DNA of 64,000 nucleotides from Muribaculaceae bacterium (GTDB taxonomy: Bacteria; Bacteroidota; Bacteroidia; Bacteroidales; Muribaculaceae), in assembly GCA_017548365.1 (NCBI GenBank), contig JAFZAC010000022.1:1-64000 (forward strand), in the 5' to 3' direction. The notes beneath the pieces were generated by a model. That model had not been told where the DNA came from, ran no database searches, and saw only the letters and a list, made by a program, of their open reading frames with translations. Both the position numbers and the translations under genes were made by a program. Shown here in pieces: positions 35,091 through 42,892 of this stretch; position 1 is the first letter of the stretch, and each line of letters opens with the position of its first letter.

Positions 35091-36644
35091 TTAGAACTGG
35101 AAATAAATGAATGGCTGTATTTCGCTTGTCTTTATTTGGACTATGATTACAATCAAGACAATGAGAGCTACAGCATAAAGAGCTATAGGCATCTTTACAA
35201 AGGCTTGCTTGCAGCGCTGGCTTAATGAGTCGGGCACAAAGTGCAGAACATATCCCAGCACAATGAGAGCCATCACTTGCCAGTAACCTCCAACTACATC
35301 CAACAGAAGCTCGGGATGGAAGCTGCTGGTTATTTGCGAGAGCATTATACGCAAGTTGCCCCAGTTTCCGCCATGGAAGAGTCCGTTCCAAGTAATATCG
35401 ACGTTTCGGAACAACATCCAGGCAAAAATAACAAAGTGGAATGTAACAATGGTCATCACCACGTTCCACCACTTGGAAGTTATAACGTTCCAACCACGAC
35501 TGATGGTCATCCACATCTTATGGATAATAAGGGCTATGCCGTGAAGGGCTCCCCAGAAGATGAAATTTAGCGATGCACCATGCCACAAGCCACCTAGCAA
35601 CATCGTGACAAACAGATTTACATATTGCCTAAACTTACCCTTACGGTTACCACCAAGCGAAATGTAGAGATAATCACGCAACCAGGTACTGAGAGAGATG
35701 TGCCAGCGGCGCCAGAAGTCGGTCACCGACACAGCCTTGTAAGGATTGTTGAAGTTGATGTTGAAACGGAAGCCCATAAGCAACGCCAGACCAATAGCCA
35801 TGTCGCTGTAGCCCGAGAAATCACAATAAATCTGCAATCCATATCCATAAGCACCCAACAAGTTTTCAATGCCACTGAACTGCACAGGGTTGTCGAAGAC
35901 TCGGTCCACAAAGTTGATGCTGATAAAATCGCTTATCACAGCCTTCTTGAAAAGACCAGTAAGAATGAACCAAAATCCTGTCCCCAGCATCTCACGGGTG
36001 ACTTTGAGAGGCTTGTACATCTGTGGCAGGAAATCACTCGCCCTGACAATGGGACCAGCCACCAGCTGAGGGAAGAACGACACGTAGAACGCATAGTCGA
36101 GCAAGTTGTCAACAGGCTTTATTTTGCGGCGATACACATCTATGATATAGCTCAACGACTGGAATGTGAAGAACGATATGCCCACCGGCAGGAATATGTC
36201 GAGATCATGCCACGGTGCGCCTGTGATATTTCCAAAAATCTGACCAAAGAAGTTGGTATACTTGAAATATCCAAGTAAACCAAGGTCAATAACCAGGCTA
36301 AGAGCAACAAGCATCTTGCGCAACCATCGTGCACGAGACATTGACAGGCACTCTCCAATGATATAGTCGCTGCACGTTACAATGGCTATCAAGAAGAAGT
36401 ATAAACCACTAGTCTTGTAGTAGAAGAAGTAGCTGAACGCCACGACAAAGAGAGTGCGTGCCAGCGACTTCTTGCTGAGCAGGCTATAGATGACAATGAA
36501 GATGGCAAACATGAACAAGAAAAGACCGCTCGAGAAAATGAGTGGCGACTTCTCGTCATAAACAAACTGCTCCAATAGCAATGCCGGATCGACAGTGCCA
36601 AATTGCAGCTTGATGAAGCTTGATATGTTATGCCATATTCCCAT
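35091..36644 (-). CDS. MBOAT-family O-acyltransferase (AlgI/DltB-like)
   Basis: A 517-aa multi-spanning membrane protein of the MBOAT family. Signature segments are: LPVGISFFTFQSLSYIIDVYR, SFFPQLVAGPIVRASDFLPQM, QIYCDFSGYSDMAIGLALLMG, FWRRWHISLSTWLRDYLYI, and the conserved histidine in GGLWHGASLNFIFWGALHG. In alginate and peptidoglycan systems such proteins pass acetyl groups across the membrane to a periplasmic SGNH acyltransferase, and exactly such a gene lies 12 bp upstream. The glycan acetylated is unknown. Confidence 0.92.
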   Translation of the reverse strand: MGIWHNISSFIKLQFGTVDPALLLEQFVYDEKSPLIFSSGLFLFMFAIFIVIYSLLSKKSLARTLFVVAFSYFFYYKTSGLYFFLIAIVTCSDYIIGECLSMSRARWLRKMLVALSLVIDLGLLGYFKYTNFFGQIFGNITGAPWHDLDIFLPVGISFFTFQSLSYIIDVYRRKIKPVDNLLDYAFYVSFFPQLVAGPIVRASDFLPQMYKPLKVTREMLGTGFWFILTGLFKKAVISDFISINFVDRVFDNPVQFSGIENLLGAYGYGLQIYCDFSGYSDMAIGLALLMGFRFNINFNNPYKAVSVTDFWRRWHISLSTWLRDYLYISLGGNRKGKFRQYVNLFVTMLLGGLWHGASLNFIFWGALHGIALIIHKMWMTISRGWNVITSKWWNVVMTIVTFHFVIFAWMLFRNVDITWNGLFHGGNWGNLRIMLSQITSSFHPELLLDVVGGYWQVMALIVLGYVLHFVPDSLSQRCKQAFVKMPIALYAVALIVLIVIIVQIKTSEIQPFIYFQF

Positions 36645-36656
36645 TACTATATATCA

Positions 36657-38123
36657 TTACCGGTTCTCATAGCCCAGCATGAGGGCATCGTAGAGGTAGC
36701 GCGCTATGCGGTCGCCACCCTTGTAGGTTATATGGGTATAATCCTTGCTCGCCTCTCCGTTGCGCACCATCTGCACAATGCTACCCTCGCCACCCATTGC
36801 CGAGTAGAGGTCCCAGAATGCCACGTTGCAATCGATAGCGACACGTTTCTGAGCCTGGATAAGTCCAAGCACGCCCTTCATGGTATGCCAACCAGTTCCT
36901 GTACGTTCTTCGCGGTCGCTACATCCCACCACGAGCACGCTTGTGCCTGGCATGTTATTCTTGATATTGTTGATAGCTCCTGCCACAGTCTTGCAATAGG
37001 CTGTATAGGCACTGTTATTGTGGCCTGCCACGTTGAGTCCATACATGATGATAACCAAATCGTAGCGTCGCGCTTGATTGAAGGCACTCATGATGCTTGC
37101 AGGTACGCGACTCAAGTGCTGACCGCTAGATGAACGCATTGCGAGATTATCGACGATGATGCCGTTTTCGCAGTCCATCGATGTCCCAAGGAACACCATG
37201 TTTCCCGGCTCACGCACTATCCACTTCACATTCTTGATGTTGCCATAAACTGTGGCATGGCCCACAACGCCATTGGCCGAAAGTGGGAAATAGGTGGAGT
37301 CACCATTATTTACAACAGCAGTCACATAGCCCGACCCTGCTCCACCTAGGAAGTAGAACGTAGAGCTAGAACAAGAGCCTGCATGAGGATAAGACGAGCC
37401 CAAGCCTGTCAAATTTACCCATGCACCATTGCTAGCATTGAAATAATTGCCGGTGATGTTGTTATAAGCATCGACATAACCACTGCGGTCAACAGCCTTG
37501 TGCTGAATCCAGCCTTTGAAAGTCTGACGGCAAGTACGACTGAAGCTGGCGGTTATAGTTGTCATGGGAAGATACCCCACACCTTTACCGCCAAATCGCT
37601 GCTGTAGCAGCTCTCTGAGTTTAGAGGTCAATATGTCACCCTCGATAAAAGAATCGCCTATCACAGCTATCCTCACAGGCCTGTATTCTGCTTGTGCCAA
37701 AGCATTGTAGAATGCCGTCATGCCACCCGAAGCTCCATCGCTCATATCAATAATGCTCGTCACACCGCTTTTGGTCTCGGTAACCTCGGCTTTTGCGTTG
37801 ATAATGGAGTCCTCCATCGTGATGAGCTTGCCGCTCTTCTTGTCGACAGTAAGGTGCGAACCTTCAAGAACTGGAGGCAAAGAGTCGGCAAGTTGGTCAC
37901 CATCGGCAACAGCCGTATCAGGGTTTTCCACCACTTTGGCAAGCGTGGAGTCGTTGGCTATGAGCTCGCTTACTGCCGAGTCGTTTCTCACGTCGGCAAG
38001 CAAGTCAACCTTACGCATAGACCATCCTCCAACTGAAAGTGGCGGGATCCAGTACATAGCAAGCAGTCCAAGGACAACTGCCAAGATAACCAGAGGAACT
38101 TTACTTAGATAGTTTTTCTCCAT
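36657..38123 (-). CDS. Periplasmic SGNH-hydrolase-fold protein, partner of the MBOAT protein
   Basis: A 488-aa protein with an N-terminal membrane anchor (VPLVILAVVLGLLAMYWI) and a Ser/Asp-rich linker to about residue 145. The SGNH fold then shows block I in IAVIGDSFIEGD, a YGLNVAG segment and the catalytic DxxH as D-YTH in KDYTHITYKGGDRIARYL near the C-terminus. In AlgX/AlgJ and PatB-type proteins this fold transfers acetyl to a polysaccharide outside the membrane. With the MBOAT gene immediately downstream, a two-protein O-acetylation system is likely. The 5' leader contains a large hairpin. Confidence 0.85.
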   Translation of the reverse strand: MEKNYLSKVPLVILAVVLGLLAMYWIPPLSVGGWSMRKVDLLADVRNDSAVSELIANDSTLAKVVENPDTAVADGDQLADSLPPVLEGSHLTVDKKSGKLITMEDSIINAKAEVTETKSGVTSIIDMSDGASGGMTAFYNALAQAEYRPVRIAVIGDSFIEGDILTSKLRELLQQRFGGKGVGYLPMTTITASFSRTCRQTFKGWIQHKAVDRSGYVDAYNNITGNYFNASNGAWVNLTGLGSSYPHAGSCSSSTFYFLGGAGSGYVTAVVNNGDSTYFPLSANGVVGHATVYGNIKNVKWIVREPGNMVFLGTSMDCENGIIVDNLAMRSSSGQHLSRVPASIMSAFNQARRYDLVIIMYGLNVAGHNNSAYTAYCKTVAGAINNIKNNMPGTSVLVVGCSDREERTGTGWHTMKGVLGLIQAQKRVAIDCNVAFWDLYSAMGGEGSIVQMVRNGEASKDYTHITYKGGDRIARYLYDALMLGYENR

Positions 38124-38137
38124 TTACCCTAAAATGA

Positions 38138-38193
38138 GTGTTCTATAAATCACTTGAGCCTGTAAAGCTTGTTCCAAGCAATTTATAGAACAC
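38138..38193 (-). ncRNA. Structured 5' leader of the SGNH/MBOAT operon (candidate cis-regulatory RNA)
   Basis: GTGTTCTATAAAT (38138-38150) pairs perfectly with ATTTATAGAACAC (38181-38193), a 13-bp helix closing a 30-nt inner part that holds a second hairpin, GCTTG-GAA-CAAGC on the minus strand. It lies between a strong promoter (38214-38245) and the ATG at 38123, so it should be transcribed. No known riboswitch class is recognised and no T-run follows. Confidence 0.5.
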
Positions 38194-38213
38194 CTTTAAA
38201 CTCAAAAGTCGTG

Positions 38214-38245
38214 CAAAATTACTGCAAACCTTGAGAAAAACCAAA
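38214..38245 (-). promoter_or_regulatory. Promoter of the SGNH/MBOAT operon
   Basis: TTTG (38242-38245), 20 bp, TAATTTTG (38214-38221) on the minus strand. The predicted leader is about 84 nt. Confidence 0.75.
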
Positions 38246-38326
38246 ATTGTTCTATGTTTTTTATTTTCAGTTTAACAAAGGTAGAGCCAAAAATGGATAA
38301 TCAAAACTGTCAATCACCTCAAAAGA

Positions 38327-38905
38327 CTAATCATCTATATCCAAATCCTCTAAAAGTCCTATCGTATCTTCATTCTCATCTTCAAATGCCAAGTCAAATG
38401 AAATACCATCATAATCAGGATCCCAATCAGAAGCCAATAATTCATAATAAGGCAAGAAAAGAAGTGCTAAGTTATCCTTTTCATTATTGGATGAAGGCTT
38501 AAAACGAGCAAAAGACACCAGGATATCACCATCACTATCAAGAATGGGAGTCTCATTATCACCTTGATAGACATAGATGCAGATATATGTTTCTTTGTTC
38601 TTGCGATTCTTTATATCAAAATCAACAAAGAATGCAATACCCTTATCTCCATCTTCATCCTCATATTCAGTATCCACCGAATAACCATTTACTATTATCT
38701 CGGTTGCAGCTGGTTTCTTCTTTCGAGTAGTTGTAGTAGATCTTTTGCGTGCTGGTTTACTGGAGCGACTGGTACTGGACCGGTGTGTAGAACTGCTAGT
38801 AGACCTGTGCCTCGTGACATCACGGTTTTGAGCATTGATTTGAGGCGCAAAACCTATCATTGCCACAAAGAGCAGAACTAGTAATTTCTTTAAATAATTA
38901 TTCAT
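38327..38905 (-). CDS. Secreted protein with Ser/Thr/Arg-rich linker and a repeat-family domain (first of three)
   Basis: A 192-aa protein with a signal peptide (LLVLLFVAMIGFAPQINAQ). The mature N-terminus NRDVTRHRSTSS leads into a Ser/Thr/Arg/Lys-rich linker (to about 70), then a compact domain (about 70-192: GIAFFVDFDIKNRKNKETYI, CIYVYQGDNETPILDSDGDI, WDPDYDGISFDLAFEDE) ending in an acidic tail. No family is recognised. The next gene is a clear paralogue, and part of the domain also matches the third gene. It is the last gene of a minus-strand run beginning with a Ser/Thr kinase. Confidence 0.75.
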   Translation of the reverse strand: MNNYLKKLLVLLFVAMIGFAPQINAQNRDVTRHRSTSSSTHRSSTSRSSKPARKRSTTTTRKKKPAATEIIVNGYSVDTEYEDEDGDKGIAFFVDFDIKNRKNKETYICIYVYQGDNETPILDSDGDILVSFARFKPSSNNEKDNLALLFLPYYELLASDWDPDYDGISFDLAFEDENEDTIGLLEDLDIDD

Positions 38906-38956
38906 GGCGTCATTCTTTTTATGTGAAATATTACTTTAATTATCACTATTATTACT

Positions 38957-39601
38957 TTAATAATCCAAATCCTCAAGCGCTCCTATGATATTGCCATATT
39001 CATCCAAAAAAATCAAATCAAAACTGAGTCCATCTTTATCGGGGTCCCAATTGACAGAGTTTTCCAAGTCATAGTGAGTGAGCAACAATTCGGCTCTTGA
39101 TGTTTGGGCGACATTGGTCTGCGGCACGAAATAAAAACTAACATACAATGGTTCTCCCTTGCAGTTCAATATCTTTGTGTTATTGTCTCCTTTAAATGCA
39201 TAGATACAAATAGAAGTGCCTTTGCCGCTACGGTTTCTCACTGTGAAATCAACATAGAAGGCATAGCATTTAGAGCCGTCACGCAGTTTGTAGTCGGGTT
39301 TTACGCTGTATCTCTGCAAGCTGATAGGTGCTGTTGCCGACCTTGCATTCGAACCAGTACCTTTACGTCCCGAAGAAGTTGATGAGCGTTGCGAACTCGG
39401 TGTGGAACGATGTCTGCTGGATGACGAGTTTGACTGGTTCTTCTTGGTGGTCTGTTGTTTTCCACGATTTGTAGAAGTACTTGATTGACCTGTAGAAGGC
39501 TTATGCCTTGTCACGTCTCGGTTTTGCGCACATATATCAGGCGACAGTCCAATCATTGCCACCATTAGTAACAGTAGTAATTTCCTGATTATTGATGCCA
39601 T
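38957..39601 (-). CDS. Secreted protein, paralogue of the preceding gene (second of three)
   Basis: A 214-aa protein with a signal peptide (LLLLMVAMIGLSPDICAQ), mature start NRDVTRHKPSTGQ, a 65-residue Ser/Thr/Arg-rich linker, and the same domain as the adjacent 192-aa protein (CYAFYVDFTVRNRSGKGTSI, CIYAFKGDNNTKILNCKGEP, WDPDKDGLSFDLIFLDEYG). The pair share the DxDGxSFDL near the end, which could bind calcium. Function unknown. Gap to the following gene 51 bp. Confidence 0.75.
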   Translation of the reverse strand: MASIIRKLLLLLMVAMIGLSPDICAQNRDVTRHKPSTGQSSTSTNRGKQQTTKKNQSNSSSSRHRSTPSSQRSSTSSGRKGTGSNARSATAPISLQRYSVKPDYKLRDGSKCYAFYVDFTVRNRSGKGTSICIYAFKGDNNTKILNCKGEPLYVSFYFVPQTNVAQTSRAELLLTHYDLENSVNWDPDKDGLSFDLIFLDEYGNIIGALEDLDY

Positions 39602-39658
39602 AGCATAAATCGCTTATTTAGTTAATAAAAAAGATGATAGAAATCGCGTCGTTATACT

Positions 39659-40648
39659 TTATTTACCGATGGTTATACAATTTCGCTTGTAGGCGAGCCT
39701 ATTGCCGTTGTCGTCGGTAACTTCAATGTCGATAGTGCATTGTTTCTTGAAGTTATGAGCTTTAAGAAACAGATTGTTGTGAACAAACACCTTAAAATCA
39801 TCCCAATGGGAATAATGATATTCCGAATTGCCATAGGCAAAAAAGTTAATCTCTGTTCCGTTATTATCGGCAAGTTTGGTGACATTGTCATCACGGAAAA
39901 AATGGAGATAAACTCTGAATCTCTCTCCCACGAGTTTGTTAACGTTAAGATCGAGATGAACAAGCAGTTTCTTGGTACCATTGTCCATCACATTTTTATC
40001 GAACCACACCTTGTTGATGATTGCCGAACGGTCATCCTCATCCAGCGTCAAGCCACTACTATTTCCCGACTGAGTGATTTTTATTCCATTGGTTTTTGAG
40101 CCTGCTTGAAGCTCCAATACTCCCGAACGTGACGAAGAGCCCGAATTTGGAGCACACTCAAGGTAAAATCCCGACGATGACTTGTGGGTGGCCACACACC
40201 AAGACGGGATGTGAGTGATTTCATATCCCCCATCTATATTGGTTCCTGCACTAATCCATTCTTGTCCCCCTTGCCATGGCTTGCTGAGGCTGATTGTCTC
40301 AACCGAGCCATTTATCTGAAGATAGGAATTGTCGACAGGCTCTACTTCTACCACCTCTTCTTTATCATACTTGTCTCTTTCAGCATCATTCAACTTAGTT
40401 TCATTGTTTTGAGGAGTTGAAGTATACTTGTTTTTTTGTTTTTGGGAGGTTTTAGGAGTGGATTTAGGGGTAGATTTGGGAGTATTTTTAGTGGTGGATT
40501 GCTTGCTTGTAGCCGGCTTCGATGAGCTTTGACTTTGATGACGTGTAGGATCTTTATACTGCGCCATTATGCATGTCGCAGTCAAGCACACAAGAAGCAT
40601 GATAAAAAGCCTCTTATAGCAATTGGAATGTCTTTCTATGTTTACCAT
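39659..40648 (-). CDS. Secreted BACON-like domain protein (third of three)
   Basis: A 329-aa protein with a signal segment (LFIMLLVCLTATCIMAQ) and mature start YKDPTRHQSQSSS, followed by a Lys/Pro/Ser/Thr linker (TPKSTPKSTPKTSQKQK). Residues about 110-195 resemble a BACON domain (SLSKPWQGGQEWISAG, IPSWCVATHKSSSGFYLECA, GVLELQAGSKTNGIKITQSG), a fold thought to bind carbohydrate or protein. The C-terminal part (VHLDLNVNKLVGERFRVYLH, FFRDDNVTKLADNNG) matches the domain of the two preceding paralogues. The ATG at 40648 is used; a GTG at 40678 is the only longer option. It lies 71 bp after the kinase stop. Confidence 0.75.
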   Translation of the reverse strand: MVNIERHSNCYKRLFIMLLVCLTATCIMAQYKDPTRHQSQSSSKPATSKQSTTKNTPKSTPKSTPKTSQKQKNKYTSTPQNNETKLNDAERDKYDKEEVVEVEPVDNSYLQINGSVETISLSKPWQGGQEWISAGTNIDGGYEITHIPSWCVATHKSSSGFYLECAPNSGSSSRSGVLELQAGSKTNGIKITQSGNSSGLTLDEDDRSAIINKVWFDKNVMDNGTKKLLVHLDLNVNKLVGERFRVYLHFFRDDNVTKLADNNGTEINFFAYGNSEYHYSHWDDFKVFVHNNLFLKAHNFKKQCTIDIEVTDDNGNRLAYKRNCITIGK

Positions 40649-40719
40649 AATTTGTCCCCAATTATAATGTGCTACCACAGCAAGTTTTCATATCGAAACA
40701 CTATAGAAGACTAGCAAAC

Positions 40720-42645
40720 TTATTTCTTAGATTTGCCCTCCTCAACGTTGTAATCAACTCTGCCATCTTTTTTATACCACACACCATTGTAGAAGTCTCC
40801 GTCTTTAGCTGTGCCCTTAAAATAGTATCCGTCTTTTTGAGTATAGACGCAATCACCTTCATAAGTGTCGTTCTTGAAACTTCCTTCATAGACATCACCC
40901 TTGCTTTGACCACTTTTAGTGATTACAAACTTGCAGCTGTCACCATCTCTAAGACCGTCTTTGTAAGGGCCTTCATAGGTTCCCATATTATATTCTCCTT
41001 TTCCAATTCCATTGGGCTTACCGTCAACAATGGGTCCTGTGTATTTAAATGATATCGTGGTGTCTTTGGCATTGACTGATATCAAGGAATCGGTAACAAG
41101 TGTAGTGTCGGCTGGCGAAGCTCCTGGAAAGGCATCAGTGAGACCTTTCAAAGTTTTGCTGTCTTTAAAGAAGAAATAATAGAGCATCAATCCTGCAAGC
41201 ACCAATGTCAAGAAGAACGCTATAATGCCATAAAGTGTGGCACGGCTCTTGGGAGGGGCTGGATCTTCGTTATAACCTGAAACTACATTGTCTTCGTTGG
41301 TGCCTATAGGGATGCGAGGTCCTTCCATAACAGCAGCTCCTCTGTTGCTATCGTCATTCAAGGCATTATCAGCTCCAGGCAACGATGGTACATTACCACC
41401 ACAATTCACTGGCATGGGTACAGTAACACCGCTATCGACACCAGGCTGGGGATACTGTGGATACTCGGTCTGAACACCAGCAACACCTCCTGCATTATAA
41501 GGACTACCACTATAGACGTTTCCTCCTGGTGTATTCATTGAACCTAGAGTTGTCGCAGCTTCATCAGCAGCCGATGGGGAGGGCATAGGTGGGGTGTTGT
41601 CAATTACAGGAACCGCAGGAGTATCGTTTTGAATATTGATAAAGGGATTGTCCTGAGCCCCTAGTGCCACATTTGTATCTTGAGCATTGGGTATTTCTGG
41701 TACAGGTGGCTGTACTATTGGCTCTGGTGGGGCTACAGGCGCTGAATTCTGTTTCAAGAACTTTCTCACCTCTTCCACATTCTTGGGGCGGTTGTCGGTC
41801 TTGATGTTCATCATCCACATCACCAGCTTCTTAAAGTCCTCTCTTGTACCAGGATAGAAATGGAACGCCTTTTCTCCATCATTGTTTATTGATGAAGTGC
41901 TGGGTGGTTTTTGATTAGTACCGAGATTATAGAGAGTGGCACCTAGTGAGAAGAGGTCGGTTGGTGGACCAATTTTCTTATAGTCACCATCTTTGAGCTC
42001 AACAGGAGCATAGTTGGTGGTAAACGACAGACTCGTGATGGAGATATCGCCCGAGCTGGGGTCGATTTGCTTTGTAGAACCAAAATCGATTATCAACACA
42101 TTGCCATTCACATCAACCATGAGATTGCTAGGCTTGATATCAAGATGCAGCATCTTGCTCTTGTGCATCACATCTAGGGCTTCGAGCACCTGTGGCAGCA
42201 AGGTGTCCATGAGCCATCCAGTGTCGAATGGAGCATTCTGACGCTTGAGCATGTCGGAAAAAGAGCTTCCGTTCACATACTGCATGACATAGTAGGAAGT
42301 ATTATTCTCGTCAAAAGAATCGTGAACCTTTACAATGTGAGGGTTGTTTTGCTTTCCAAGAATGAAAAGCCTCTTTGCTTCACGCTTAAACACATTGCGC
42401 AGTTTATTGAACTGCTCAACATTCTGGCTGTTGCTCACACTGATGCTAGGCATACCCATATTGCGGTGCGAGATGCCTCTCATGTAAAATTCTTTGATTG
42501 CTACTTGCTCTCCAAACTCTATGTTAGTTGCCACATAGGTATTACCAAAGCTACCACTTGCAAGGTAGGCATCAATGCGATAAATGCCACGCAACATGGT
42601 TCCCACCTGCAACATTTCACGATTGTCAACTGTATTGTTTGCCAT
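40720..42645 (-). CDS. Transmembrane Ser/Thr protein kinase with extracytoplasmic MORN repeats
   Basis: A 641-aa Hanks-type kinase. Kinase domain (about 20-285): glycine loop LASGSFGNTYVA, VAIKEF lysine, catalytic loop LHLDIKPSNLMVD (HLD instead of HRD), IDFGSTK. A Pro/Asn-rich cytoplasmic linker (290-465) precedes one membrane helix (ATLYGIIAFFLTLVLAGLML, about 470). The outer part (about 500-641) carries MORN repeats (GKGEYNMGTYEGPYKDG, GDVYEGSFKNDTYEGD, YYFKGTAKDGDFYNG). It is a paralogue of the kinase next to it and probably heads an operon with the three secreted proteins. Confidence 0.92.
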   Translation of the reverse strand: MANNTVDNREMLQVGTMLRGIYRIDAYLASGSFGNTYVATNIEFGEQVAIKEFYMRGISHRNMGMPSISVSNSQNVEQFNKLRNVFKREAKRLFILGKQNNPHIVKVHDSFDENNTSYYVMQYVNGSSFSDMLKRQNAPFDTGWLMDTLLPQVLEALDVMHKSKMLHLDIKPSNLMVDVNGNVLIIDFGSTKQIDPSSGDISITSLSFTTNYAPVELKDGDYKKIGPPTDLFSLGATLYNLGTNQKPPSTSSINNDGEKAFHFYPGTREDFKKLVMWMMNIKTDNRPKNVEEVRKFLKQNSAPVAPPEPIVQPPVPEIPNAQDTNVALGAQDNPFINIQNDTPAVPVIDNTPPMPSPSAADEAATTLGSMNTPGGNVYSGSPYNAGGVAGVQTEYPQYPQPGVDSGVTVPMPVNCGGNVPSLPGADNALNDDSNRGAAVMEGPRIPIGTNEDNVVSGYNEDPAPPKSRATLYGIIAFFLTLVLAGLMLYYFFFKDSKTLKGLTDAFPGASPADTTLVTDSLISVNAKDTTISFKYTGPIVDGKPNGIGKGEYNMGTYEGPYKDGLRDGDSCKFVITKSGQSKGDVYEGSFKNDTYEGDCVYTQKDGYYFKGTAKDGDFYNGVWYKKDGRVDYNVEEGKSKK

Positions 42646-42840
42646 ACAATATTTAGGTTTTATATTAATCGGTAATGGTTAACTAATCACTGAAGTGAAA
42701 AACACAGCCCAAAAATAGGTGTATATCGCTGGATTTCAGCAAGTTCACCATATTTTAAACAAAAAGGGCATAACTATACCTTACAAAATTAAGAAAAAAA
42801 AATAACACTTATAATTTTTTTCAAAAAAATAATTACAAAA
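42646..42840 (-). promoter_or_regulatory. Leader region of the second kinase operon with two candidate -7 elements
   Basis: Minus-strand TAATTTTG (42784-42791) and TATTTTTG (42710-42717) both fit the -7 consensus; neither has a perfect -33 partner (a CTTG lies 22 bp from the second). One of them is needed, since a terminator precedes this region. Confidence 0.35.
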
Positions 42841-42872
42841 AAAGCACCACAGCCTTTAGCTTGTGGTGCTTT
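42833..42872 (-). terminator. Intrinsic terminator of the FHA-PP2C-kinase operon
   Basis: AAAGCACCACA (42841-42851) pairs perfectly with TGTGGTGCTTT (42862-42872); on the minus strand a T-run follows (42837-42843). It lies 20 bp after the kinase stop. Confidence 0.85.
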
Positions 42873-42892
42873 AGATTTGTTTCTCTATTGTC

